Below are positions 1 to 7,435 of a stretch of 18,161 bases of DNA, in pieces. The stretch comes from CAYNUJ01 sp964573255 (GTDB taxonomy: Bacteria; Bacteroidota; Ignavibacteria; Ignavibacteriales; Melioribacteraceae), in assembly GCA_964573255.1 (NCBI GenBank), contig CAZNJB010000053.1:1-18161 (forward strand), read 5' to 3'. Made by a program: the position numbers and the translations under genes. How positions within the stretch are numbered: position 1 is the first letter of the stretch; each line of letters starts with the position of its first letter. Under the pieces are notes generated by a model. The model saw only the letters and a list, made by a program, of their open reading frames with translations. It searched no databases and was not told where the DNA came from.

Positions 1-66
1 GGATAGATATTGGGAATGAAAAAATTTACAACAAACACGATAAAATGATATAAATATGCAGAAAAA

Positions 67-87
67 CGCATATAAATACATTATGCG
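67..87 (+). terminator. Small hairpin, possible terminator of an upstream gene
   Basis: CGCATA (67-72) and TATGCG (82-87) are perfect 6-bp inverted arms around a 9-base loop. After one mismatch three more A/T pairs are possible (AAA 63-65 with TTT 89-91). The stem is short and only a few T residues follow it. It could close a transcript entering from the left, or be chance. Confidence 0.22.
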
Positions 88-670
88 GTTTGTAAAAGGT
101 CTAAAAGGAAGTGATTAAATATATATTTGAAACGGGATAAGAATATTTAGCATTTCTAATTGTCAGGAACCTTGCTCAGTCTTATTTAAACTAATTTAAT
201 TTATTTGTTACTTATTTTGTTATATTGTATAAAGATTCTACTTCTTATACTGTTTCCTTCCTAGAAAATTCCCTTTGAGGTTTAATCGAATCAAATTCAG
301 GTAGTAGAATCCGAATTAATTATTTCTAAAATAACTGAAAGAATTGATAGAATTATGTTCATTTTGATTAAACTGCCGCTCTTATGGTAACTAGTTGAAA
401 CGATAATATATAAAATTGTAGAATAAGCAATTTCCTCTTTGTAATTTCCCAGCACTTTCTTATACAACTTCCAATGCTTTGATTTAATACTTCCAACAAA
501 TTGATAAATGAAAAAGAAATTGTACGAAATTTAACAATTATTGCTTTTAAAATATCTATAAGTACTGATATAATAATCATTTGATCTTACTTGAATAATA
601 TAAATGAAATTTATCGCTTGTTTGATTGGATTGATATCAGTTACTCAGGTCAGAGAATTATTATTTTTGA

Positions 671-676
671 AAGGAA
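671..676 (+). promoter_or_regulatory. Ribosome-binding site deciding the kinase start at 682
   Basis: AAGGAA lies six or seven bases before ATG 682. The earlier in-frame ATG at 604 has no purine-rich site, and the 26 residues it would add are not part of the receiver fold. I therefore take 682 as the start. Confidence 0.6.
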
Positions 677-681
677 ATAAT

Positions 682-3600
682 ATGATTAATGAAGAAAATA
701 ATCAAAAAATAAATATACTTTTAGTTGAATATGATCCGGTAGAAGCAAAGAGAATTACTGATATACTCCAAGAATATGATAATAAAATTGAACTAAAATG
801 GGTTCAAACTCTAAGTGATGCTATCAAAAACGTACAAAAGGGTGTTTTCAATGAAATATTATTGAGCTTAGATTTGCCGGACAGTAAAGGAAAACATACA
901 CTTTCGGAATTAAGGCGGATAGTACCGCAATTGCCAATAGTTTTAATCACGGAATCGCCTGAATTAGACTTAATTCAAAATGGTGCGGATGATTTGCTTT
1001 ACAAAAAGTATTTAGACCCTCCATTGATACTTAAAACAATATTTTATGCAATTGATAAAAAGAAAAATGAAAACAAATTAAAATCCTTTCAAGAAAAAAT
1101 AAATTATCAGAAAATTGAAAGGAGCAAAGACATATCCAGGGAAAAGGATGAACTAAAAAGATTAAAACGTACATATAGAATTGTTAGTAATATAAATAGA
1201 ATTGCCCTGGGAGTGGATAATACGAAAATATTTTTAAGTGAAATTAATAAAATATTAATCGAAACTGTTGGCTTTTCAACAGTTTGGATTGGGAAATTAG
1301 ATCATGAAAAAAACGTACTTGATATAATATCTTTCGAGGGAACCTCAAAATTAGTAAACCGTGAAATAGACCTGAATGATCCTGCGCCATCTTTTCAAGA
1401 TATTACTAAAACTATACTTACCGGCAAACATTTTATAGTAAACGACATTACAAATATTGCCGATGTAGATGCTGGTATCTCGGATGTTAGAAATATCAGT
1501 TATAAATCATATGCATCTTTTCCTATTTTTATTGATATTAAAATATGGGGATCGATACATCTCTACTCGCCTAAAAATTATTTTTTTACTACACAAGAAG
1601 TTAGACTATTTGAAGACTTATCAAAAGATATTTCGAATGCAATCTCTTCATTTTTGAAGAGAAAAGAGGGTAGGGAAGATCAGAGAAAAATTGTCGCTGA
1701 AGAATTAAAATATAGAAATCTGTTTGAAAAAAATCTTGCTGGTATTTACAGAACCTCATTCGATGGAAAGGTATTAGACGCTAATGATACATTGGTTAAA
1801 ATGTTAGGCTTCAAATCTCTGGATGAATTGAAAAAACGTAACTTTGATGATTTTTTCGAACAAAGTGCAAGTCGTGAAGAGTTTATAAAAAATCTGCTAG
1901 TAAAGGGATATCTGGCAAATCACCTGCATAAACTAAAAAGAAAAGACGGTAATATTCTTTGGGTGTTAAAGAATGTTTTAGTATTAAAGGATGAGTTAAC
2001 CGGAGAAAAGGTTATACAAAGTACAGTTGTCGATGTTACGAAAATGCACTCATGTCTAAATGAATTAAAGACGAGTGAGAATATTTTGAAAATTATAGCC
2101 AATACAGCATCTCAGGTTCTTCAATTAGGCAAATGGAGATACTCTATCAATAACAACCTGAAGAAACTTGGTGAAATTTGTCAAGTAAGTCGTGTGTATT
2201 TATTCGAAAATTATACTGATAAGGAAGGAACCATTTATTCTACTCAAAAAATTGAGTGGGTTAAATCGGGAATTACTGCACACATTAATAATCCTGAATT
2301 GAAGAATCTTGCACTAAAAAAAGCCGGATTTGAACGATGGATTAAAATTTTAAGTAAAGGAAATGTAATAAAGGGTAAAGTTGAGGATTTCCCTGAGGGC
2401 GAACGAAAATTACTCGAATCCCAAGGTGTCAAGTCAATTTTAGTACTTCCTATTTTTGTTAACCGTTCGTGGTGGGGATTCATTGGGTTTGACAATTGTG
2501 AAGAAGTACGTAAGTGGAATAAATCCGAAGAAGAAGCATTAAAGATAATTTCAAAATTAATAGGTATTTCGATTCAGCGTTCCATTTTAGAGAAAGAATT
2601 AAAATTAAGGGAAATGAGACTAAAGCAAACGACTATGATTGCCGGAATAGGGCACTTTGAGTATGATTTCGTTAAAAATAAGATGATATTTTCTGAGGGA
2701 ATTTACAATATCTTAAAGATCGACAAAAAGAATGCGATAAATTCATTTGAGGAAATTTTAGATTATATTCACCCTGAAGATAGAAAATTGGTTTCGGAAA
2801 ATTATAATTATGCTATATCCTCCGGAAAACCTGGGAACTTTATTACACGAATAATTATGCAGGATAAAAGCATCAAAAAGATATGGGTAAAATGGGAAAC
2901 GAATAAGAATAAGAAGGGAAAAGTTATTTTGCTAAGAGGAATCGCAATGGATATTACGGAGCGTAAACAAGCGGAAGAACACATTTTGAAACTATCTCAT
3001 GCTGTTGAGCATAGTCCTGCTTTGGTATACATTACGGATAATCAAGAAAAAATAGAATATGCAAACAAAAAATTTACTGAGGTAACAGGATATAAATTAT
3101 CCGATGTCAAAGGTAAAAAACCATCGTTTTGGTCCTCCGGTATTCACGATGAAGACTTTTATGAAGAGATGCTTGATACTATATATTCGGGGAAAGAATG
3201 GACCGGTGAAATTAAAAATAGGAAGAAAAATGGAGATTATTTCTGGCAATGGACTTCTATTTCGCCATTAATAAATGATGACGGAGACATTACACATTTT
3301 GTTGCTGTGTCTTTAGATATTACTGAAAAGAAACAGATGATAGAAGATTTACGACGAGCCAAGGAAAAAGCCGAGAAATCGGACAATTTGAAGTCTGAAT
3401 TTTTAGCTCAGATTTCACACGAAATTAGAACTCCGATAAATGTAATAACGAATTATATTTCATTGATAGAGGATGAAGAGGAAGAAATTATTAATGAAGA
3501 TATTAAATATGCATTCGAAGGAATTAAAGAAGAAAGTAAACGAATAATCCGTTCGATTGAACTGGTGTTAAATGCTTCTGAGATAATTACCAAGAACTAT

Positions 3601-4068
3601 AGCCCGCAATTGGAAACTCTTGACTTATCGAGTATTATTTACGAGAAATATATTACGTTTAAGAATATAGCGGAGAAAAAAGGATTATCAATGAATTTTA
3701 CATGCTCAACGAATGAAACTATTATAAAGATTGATAAATTTTCAATCTCTCAAATGGTGGAAAATTTATTGGATAATGCTGTTAAATTTACGGAAAGGGG
3801 AGAAATTAATATCAGTCTTGCTAAAAATAATGACAAGAGATTAATTCTAGAAATCGAAGATACGGGTATAGGAATGGACAGTTTATTCTTAGAAGATATT
3901 TTTAATCCGTTTACTCAGGAGGACAGTGGGTTAACGAGAAGTTTTGATGGTATGGGACTAGGCAGTACTCTTATTAAACACTATGCAGACATTAATAATG
4001 TGGCAATAAAAATTCAAAGTACAAAAGATATAGGCACAACATTCGAAATAATATTTAATATTAAGTGA
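682..4068 (+). CDS. Soluble multi-sensor histidine kinase with N-terminal pseudoreceiver
   Basis: A predicted cytoplasmic sensor kinase of 1128 residues, with no membrane segment. Approximate domains are receiver-like 10-124, coiled linker to 165, GAF 165-326, PAS 340-455, GAF 470-635, PAS 645-762, PAS 770-885, HisKA 900-965 and HATPase 1005-1128. The catalytic half looks complete: phosphoacceptor His913 in SHEIRTP, N-box Asn1032, G1 box DTGIG (1060-1064) and G2 box GMGLG (1090-1094). The receiver-like domain is degenerate: the acidic pocket reads E-Y-D, and the usual phosphoacceptor Asp is Ser62. It therefore probably serves for dimerisation or binding rather than phosphotransfer. The start at 682 is chosen for its AAGGAA site; an in-frame ATG at 604 is the alternative. 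There is no C-terminal receiver, so a separate partner is expected, most simply the activator gene 165 bp downstream. The ligands of the PAS and GAF modules cannot be read from the sequence. Confidence 0.9.
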   Translation: MINEENNQKINILLVEYDPVEAKRITDILQEYDNKIELKWVQTLSDAIKNVQKGVFNEILLSLDLPDSKGKHTLSELRRIVPQLPIVLITESPELDLIQNGADDLLYKKYLDPPLILKTIFYAIDKKKNENKLKSFQEKINYQKIERSKDISREKDELKRLKRTYRIVSNINRIALGVDNTKIFLSEINKILIETVGFSTVWIGKLDHEKNVLDIISFEGTSKLVNREIDLNDPAPSFQDITKTILTGKHFIVNDITNIADVDAGISDVRNISYKSYASFPIFIDIKIWGSIHLYSPKNYFFTTQEVRLFEDLSKDISNAISSFLKRKEGREDQRKIVAEELKYRNLFEKNLAGIYRTSFDGKVLDANDTLVKMLGFKSLDELKKRNFDDFFEQSASREEFIKNLLVKGYLANHLHKLKRKDGNILWVLKNVLVLKDELTGEKVIQSTVVDVTKMHSCLNELKTSENILKIIANTASQVLQLGKWRYSINNNLKKLGEICQVSRVYLFENYTDKEGTIYSTQKIEWVKSGITAHINNPELKNLALKKAGFERWIKILSKGNVIKGKVEDFPEGERKLLESQGVKSILVLPIFVNRSWWGFIGFDNCEEVRKWNKSEEEALKIISKLIGISIQRSILEKELKLREMRLKQTTMIAGIGHFEYDFVKNKMIFSEGIYNILKIDKKNAINSFEEILDYIHPEDRKLVSENYNYAISSGKPGNFITRIIMQDKSIKKIWVKWETNKNKKGKVILLRGIAMDITERKQAEEHILKLSHAVEHSPALVYITDNQEKIEYANKKFTEVTGYKLSDVKGKKPSFWSSGIHDEDFYEEMLDTIYSGKEWTGEIKNRKKNGDYFWQWTSISPLINDDGDITHFVAVSLDITEKKQMIEDLRRAKEKAEKSDNLKSEFLAQISHEIRTPINVITNYISLIEDEEEEIINEDIKYAFEGIKEESKRIIRSIELVLNASEIITKNYSPQLETLDLSSIIYEKYITFKNIAEKKGLSMNFTCSTNETIIKIDKFSISQMVENLLDNAVKFTERGEINISLAKNNDKRLILEIEDTGIGMDSLFLEDIFNPFTQEDSGLTRSFDGMGLGSTLIKHYADINNVAIKIQSTKDIGTTFEIIFNIK

Positions 4069-4233
4069 AGAAATATATAATAAGAGAATCTTGTAATAAT
4101 GGGCTAGCTGTTTTATTTGTGCTATAATCACATCAAAAAAATAGAATCTTTGTCAAGAACTTAATTAATGACATTTATTAATTATTAATGTAAATTATTG
4201 GTAAAAAAGAAAAACATATTTTATTTTTGATAT

Positions 4234-6177
4234 ATGCATAATAACGATGAGAGGAATGTGAAAGTTCTTATTGTAGATGATGACAAACATCAAAGAGAGC
4301 TTTTAGTAAAAATTTTGACCAGGGATAAGAGATTTTCTTGTGTGGTAGCTAAAAATGGTATTGAAGCCTATGACTTTCTCTTCAAGCCGGAAAAAATTGA
4401 TGCGGTAATATCCGATATTCTGATGCCCGGAATGGATGGTTTCCAACTTACTATGAAATTAAAATCACATAAAAAATTTAATAGAATTCCTATTATTCTT
4501 TACAGTTCAACTTATATTGAGGAAGAAGATCGTGAATTTGCTTATAAAATTGGAGCTGATGCATTTTTGAAAAAGCCTGTTCCACCCAACGAAATTATCT
4601 CGGAATTAATGCGGGCAATTAAATTGAATCATTCAAAAATGATTGCAAATAAAAAAATAAATAAAGATGATTTAGAGGATAAATACAGACTTTACAGTCA
4701 AAGATTAATTAGAAAATTAGAAAAAAAATTATTCGAGTTACAAGAGACAAATAAAATACGTTTAGCTGCCGAAAAAGAAAGCAAAATAAATCAACTTAAA
4801 TATCGAACCGTATTTGATAGTGCTAATGATACATTCCTTATTTTGGATGATAAGTTGATAATAGATTGTAATTCAAAAGCGTATGAATTATTTAGTCTTG
4901 AAAAAGAGGACATAATAGGAAAGACTTTTTGGAACTTATCACCGGATTACCAATTATCAGGTAGATCTAGTTTAACTGAATTAAATGAAAAATTTGATAG
5001 AGTTAACGGGAAGAAGTATGTTGTTTTTGATTGGACGATATTGAATAAAGAGAGAGAATTAATTGATGTAGAAATAGGTTTAAGTTCTTTTATGTTGGAG
5101 GGTAAGAAGCTATATTTGATGGTAATTCGGGATCTCACTGAGAGAAAAGAAGCGTCATTAAAGCTCCGTAAAGCATATAGGGAAATAAAAAAATTAAAAG
5201 AACAATTAGAAAATGAAAATGTCTACTTGAAAAATGAAATTAAGCAGTCATTCAATTTCGAAAATATTTTAACATCAAATGAATATTTCAAGAATCTTCT
5301 TCATATGGTTAGTAGGGTAGCAAAATCCGATTCAACGGTTCTGTTGTTGGGAGAAACCGGTACGGGAAAAGAATTGTTAGCGCGTGCGATACATCAGTTG
5401 AGTTCCCGAAATAAAAAAGCGCTGATTAAAATTAATTGTGCTGCATTACCCGGCCAATTAATCGAAAGTGAATTATTCGGTTACGAAAAGGGCGCATTTA
5501 CCGGTGCTTATCAGAGGAAAATGGGGCGGTTTGAAATGGCGAACGGTGGCACTTTGTTTTTGGATGAAATTGGAGATTTACCGCTTGAATTACAAACAAA
5601 ATTGCTGCGTGTTCTTCAAGAAGGGGAAATAGAACAAATCGGCAGACGATCGACTATAAAAGTAGATGTAAGAATTATTGCCGCAACAAATAGGAATTTA
5701 GAAAAGATGGTTGATGAGGGAAAATTTCGACAAGATCTGTTTTATAGATTATGTGTTTTCCCTATAAAGATCCCCCCACTTAGAGAAAGGAAAGAAGATA
5801 TTCCTGTTTTAGTAGAACATTTTGTCAAAAAATATTCTCAAAAGATGGGAAAGAAAATTGATTTTATTTCTAATTCAACTATTAAATCTCTTGTTGAATA
5901 TGATTGGCCAGGAAATGTAAGAGAATTAGAAAATATTATTGAAAGAGCTGTAGTAATTTCACCGGGTAAAAAGTTAATTATTGGTGATTGGCTTAAAAGG
6001 GATATAAAATTGCCTATAAAGGACTTTGTAACTCTTGAACAATTAGAAAAACAGTATATTTCAAAAGTTCTTGATCATTGTAAGGGGAAAGTGAGCGGTA
6101 AAGGTGGCGCTGCCGAAATTCTCGGTATGAAACCCACAACTCTTCAATCTAGAATGAAAAAATTAGGACTAAAATAG
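4234..6177 (+). CDS. Sigma54-dependent response regulator (REC-PAS-AAA+-Fis)
   Basis: A two-component activator of sigma54 RNA polymerase, 647 residues. The receiver (8-130) has acidic pocket D15/D16, phosphoacceptor Asp61 in SDILMPG, Ser91 and Lys114. A coiled segment leads to a PAS domain (about 185-305), then a second coil. The AAA+ domain (about 345-575) has Walker A GETGTGKE (373-380), the sigma54-contacting loop GAFTGA (420-425) and Walker B LFLDEIG (Asp444, Glu445). A Fis-type helix-turn-helix ends the protein (about 600-645). A PAS between receiver and AAA+ is less common than the plain NtrC layout and suggests a second, direct input. The ATG at 4234 lacks a ribosome-binding site. An in-frame GTG at 4258 follows GAGG closely and is a possible alternative start, losing only eight residues ahead of the receiver. 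The upstream kinase is its likely partner; the sigma54 promoter at 6298 is a plausible target. Confidence 0.92.
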   Translation: MHNNDERNVKVLIVDDDKHQRELLVKILTRDKRFSCVVAKNGIEAYDFLFKPEKIDAVISDILMPGMDGFQLTMKLKSHKKFNRIPIILYSSTYIEEEDREFAYKIGADAFLKKPVPPNEIISELMRAIKLNHSKMIANKKINKDDLEDKYRLYSQRLIRKLEKKLFELQETNKIRLAAEKESKINQLKYRTVFDSANDTFLILDDKLIIDCNSKAYELFSLEKEDIIGKTFWNLSPDYQLSGRSSLTELNEKFDRVNGKKYVVFDWTILNKERELIDVEIGLSSFMLEGKKLYLMVIRDLTERKEASLKLRKAYREIKKLKEQLENENVYLKNEIKQSFNFENILTSNEYFKNLLHMVSRVAKSDSTVLLLGETGTGKELLARAIHQLSSRNKKALIKINCAALPGQLIESELFGYEKGAFTGAYQRKMGRFEMANGGTLFLDEIGDLPLELQTKLLRVLQEGEIEQIGRRSTIKVDVRIIAATNRNLEKMVDEGKFRQDLFYRLCVFPIKIPPLRERKEDIPVLVEHFVKKYSQKMGKKIDFISNSTIKSLVEYDWPGNVRELENIIERAVVISPGKKLIIGDWLKRDIKLPIKDFVTLEQLEKQYISKVLDHCKGKVSGKGGAAEILGMKPTTLQSRMKKLGLK

Positions 6178-6179
6178 AA

Positions 6180-6213
6180 TTACGATATTTAGTAAATTAA
6201 CGATATATCGTAA
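6180..6213 (+). promoter_or_regulatory. Repeated ACGATAT half-sites, candidate activator binding site
   Basis: Three copies of one heptamer lie here: ACGATAT at 6182-6188, ACGATAT at 6200-6206, and its complement ATATCGT at 6205-6211. The last two overlap to form the perfect 12-bp palindrome ACGATATATCGT. The outer arms TTACGATAT (6180-6188) and ATATCGTAA (6205-6213) are also perfect complements. The palindrome is about 114-125 bp upstream of the start site predicted from the sigma54 motif at 6298, the usual distance for activator sites of that class. The assignment is inferred. An AT-rich terminator for the preceding gene is the alternative, but no T-run follows directly. Confidence 0.45.
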
Positions 6214-6287
6214 AATATTATTGCGCTTTTTTATTATCACATCTGCATAACTTCTTAAATTATAATAAGTTACTAATTCTTTTTTAG

Positions 6288-6336
6288 GTGCTAAATTTTG
6301 GTACAAAAGATGCTTATATTTTAAAATTTATAGCAC
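6288..6336. repeat. Inverted repeat flanking the sigma54 promoter
   Basis: GTGCTAAATTTT (6288-6299) is matched by AAAATTTATAGCAC (6323-6336), a perfect inverted copy apart from a two-base insertion. The arms border the -24/-12 element and the predicted start site. The repeat could be an operator for a second regulator or could fold in the 5' leader. Confidence 0.35.
6298..6315 (+). promoter_or_regulatory. Sigma54 (-24/-12) promoter candidate
   Basis: The sequence TTGGTACAAAAGATGCTT has the defining GG (6300-6301) and GC (6312-6313) exactly ten bases apart. Against the family consensus TGGCAC-N5-TTGC it differs at one position in each half (GGTAC for GGCAC, ATGC for TTGC). The predicted start site is near 6325, 27 bases before the ATG of the thioredoxin-like gene. 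Two genes in the window encode sigma54 activators with intact GAFTGA loops, and repeated half-sites sit at a suitable distance upstream. I found no comparable element in the other intergenic regions. Confidence 0.55.
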
Positions 6337-6351
6337 AAAAAGATTTATAGC

Positions 6352-6699
6352 ATGGAGAAAAAATTGATAAGTTTAACTTACGAGGAATTTAAAAGAGAGA
6401 CTATTGAAGATAAAGCGATAGTAATGATCTATATTAAGTGGAGCGGAATAAGCCAATTGATGAAACCGATTATACAAAATATTGCAACAAAATATTCTGA
6501 AAAAGTTTCTTTTTATTCAGTAGAAGTTACCGATCCATCGGATGTATATGTTGTAGGTACGAAAGTTCATTTTTTCCCCACATATTTATTTATAGATAAA
6601 GGGCAGTCCCAAGTATTTCTAAGTGGAACTTTCTCTGAAGAAGAACTTGATGAAAAAATTAAAAGTTATTTAGAGAAGTTAGATAAAATATTATTATAG
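6352..6699 (+). CDS. Thioredoxin-fold protein lacking both active-site cysteines
   Basis: A 115-residue protein that aligns along its whole length with thioredoxin: beta-strand AIVMIYIKW, active-site loop, helix, and the strand-turn FFPTYLFIDKG carrying the conserved cis-proline (Pro76). The loop that reads W-C-G-P-C in thioredoxin reads W-S-G-I-S here (Trp30-Ser34; codons AGC and AGC), and the protein has no cysteine at all. It cannot perform disulfide exchange, so a binding or scaffolding role is inferred. There is no signal peptide, so it is cytoplasmic. It is the first gene after the sigma54 promoter candidate and sits 44 bp before a small histidine kinase gene, which suggests an accessory to that two-component pair. 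No clear ribosome-binding site precedes the ATG. Confidence 0.85.
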   Translation: MEKKLISLTYEEFKRETIEDKAIVMIYIKWSGISQLMKPIIQNIATKYSEKVSFYSVEVTDPSDVYVVGTKVHFFPTYLFIDKGQSQVFLSGTFSEEELDEKIKSYLEKLDKILL

Positions 6700-6706
6700 A
6701 TTTTTA

Positions 6707-6714
6707 TATCTTTG
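6707..6714 (+). promoter_or_regulatory. Possible internal -7 element (TATCTTTG)
   Basis: TATCTTTG matches the TAnnTTTG element of primary sigma-factor promoters in Bacteroidota and lies 30 bp before the small kinase gene. No good -33 element accompanies it, and the phylum is itself inferred. If real, it would give the kinase-regulator pair basal expression independent of sigma54. Confidence 0.22.
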
Positions 6715-6743
6715 TAATAATATTTTGGGGTTTACTGCATTTA

Positions 6744-7433
6744 ATGACCATCGAAGAATTAAGGCAAAATAAACTTGAACTTTTAGGGAAACTTGTTGCC
6801 GGTTTGGGTCACGAGGTCCGCAATCCTCTTTCAGCTATTCGTTTGAATTTAGATTATATGGAAATGTTCAGTGATGAGTTAGCCCCGGATATAGTCGATT
6901 CTATAAATAGTTCCAAGGAAGCATTACAGAGGATTGAATCTTTAATTAACACAATATTAAATTTTGTTAAAGATAAAATTGACGAAGAGAAAATTCCGCT
7001 CGAAAAAATAATTAATAATGCTATCGACTTAAGTGTAATTAAAGCACGAAGTAAAGAAATTCGAATCTTACCGGAAATTGAAGAAAAATCAGCCTGCCTT
7101 TTACAAAAACCCGGCAATTTACTCCAAGTAATTTTGAATTTAATCTCAAATGCAATTGAAGCTTGTGATCCAGGCGGAAAAATAGTTGTTGGATCTTCTT
7201 TTGATGATTATTCAAAAGAAACCACTATTTATGTGGAGGACAATGGCTGTGGTATTCCTGATGATAAAGTTGAATTAATTTTTGACGAATTTTTTACGAC
7301 TAAAAAGGAAGGTACCGGACTAGGATTATATGTGTGTAAATATTTATTGGAAGACTACAATGCGGAATTGAAAGTTGAATCTGAATTAGGCAAGGGTTCT
7401 AAATTTATTATTAAAATTTCCGAAGGAGAATAA
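6744..7433 (+). CDS. Small soluble histidine kinase, NtrB/ZraS-like core
   Basis: This 229-residue protein is little more than a kinase core. It has a HisKA dimerisation helix with phosphoacceptor His23 in LGHEVRNPLSAI (21-32) and a HATPase domain (about 85-227). The latter has N-box Asn132/Asn136, G1 DNGCG (166-170), the F-box FDEFFTTKKEG and G2 GTGLGL (190-195). The H-box and F-box resemble kinases that pair with NtrC-type regulators, and exactly such a regulator follows two bases after the stop codon. There is no PAS, GAF or membrane segment, so the signal probably arrives through a partner protein. The thioredoxin-like product of the preceding gene is the obvious candidate, by position only. 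Confidence 0.93.
   Translation: MTIEELRQNKLELLGKLVAGLGHEVRNPLSAIRLNLDYMEMFSDELAPDIVDSINSSKEALQRIESLINTILNFVKDKIDEEKIPLEKIINNAIDLSVIKARSKEIRILPEIEEKSACLLQKPGNLLQVILNLISNAIEACDPGGKIVVGSSFDDYSKETTIYVEDNGCGIPDDKVELIFDEFFTTKKEGTGLGLYVCKYLLEDYNAELKVESELGKGSKFIIKISEGE
7423..7428 (+). promoter_or_regulatory. Ribosome-binding site for a TTG start at 7436
   Basis: AAGGAG lies within the last codons of the small kinase gene, seven bases before TTG 7436. That is good spacing, and it explains use of the rare start codon: the regulator is translated in close coupling with the kinase. Confidence 0.65.
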
Positions 7434-7435
7434 TT

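Larger units (their letters stand above)
1..681. other. Long 5' region without a convincing gene
   Basis: No reading frame here has a ribosome-binding site together with a recognisable protein. The longest, about 70 codons on the minus strand at 368-580, has a low-complexity hydrophobic translation and no start signal, so I do not call it. The stretch is very AT-rich. It contains a small inverted repeat near 67-87. Short kinase-like fragments near 283-380 and 455-480 may be remnants of a decayed histidine kinase gene, but this is weak. No clear promoter was found for the kinase gene that starts at 682. Confidence 0.5.

Noticed and set aside
368..580. A 70-codon open frame on the minus strand
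   Set aside because: No ribosome-binding site, a low-complexity hydrophobic translation typical of AT-rich DNA, and no recognisable domain.
662..669. TATTTTTG matching a TAnnTTTG -7 element
   Set aside because: The implied transcript would start only a few bases before the ATG and cut into its ribosome-binding site; such T-rich strings are expected by chance here.
604..681. Upstream ATG that would add 26 residues, FIACLIGLIS-like, to the first kinase
   Set aside because: It looks slightly like a signal sequence, but a receiver-like cytoplasmic domain follows immediately, and only ATG 682 has a ribosome-binding site.
4171..4191. Imperfect AT-only palindrome in the gap between the first kinase and its activator
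   Set aside because: Two mismatches and almost pure A/T; not distinguishable from background.
4222..4229. Second copy of TATTTTTG just before the first activator gene
   Set aside because: It would give a leaderless transcript beginning at about the start codon, with only a poor -33 match (ATTG 4197-4200).
4947..5138. Minus-strand open frames inside the plus-strand signalling genes (this and about ten others)
   Set aside because: They mirror strongly conserved domains on the other strand and have no start signals or recognisable products.
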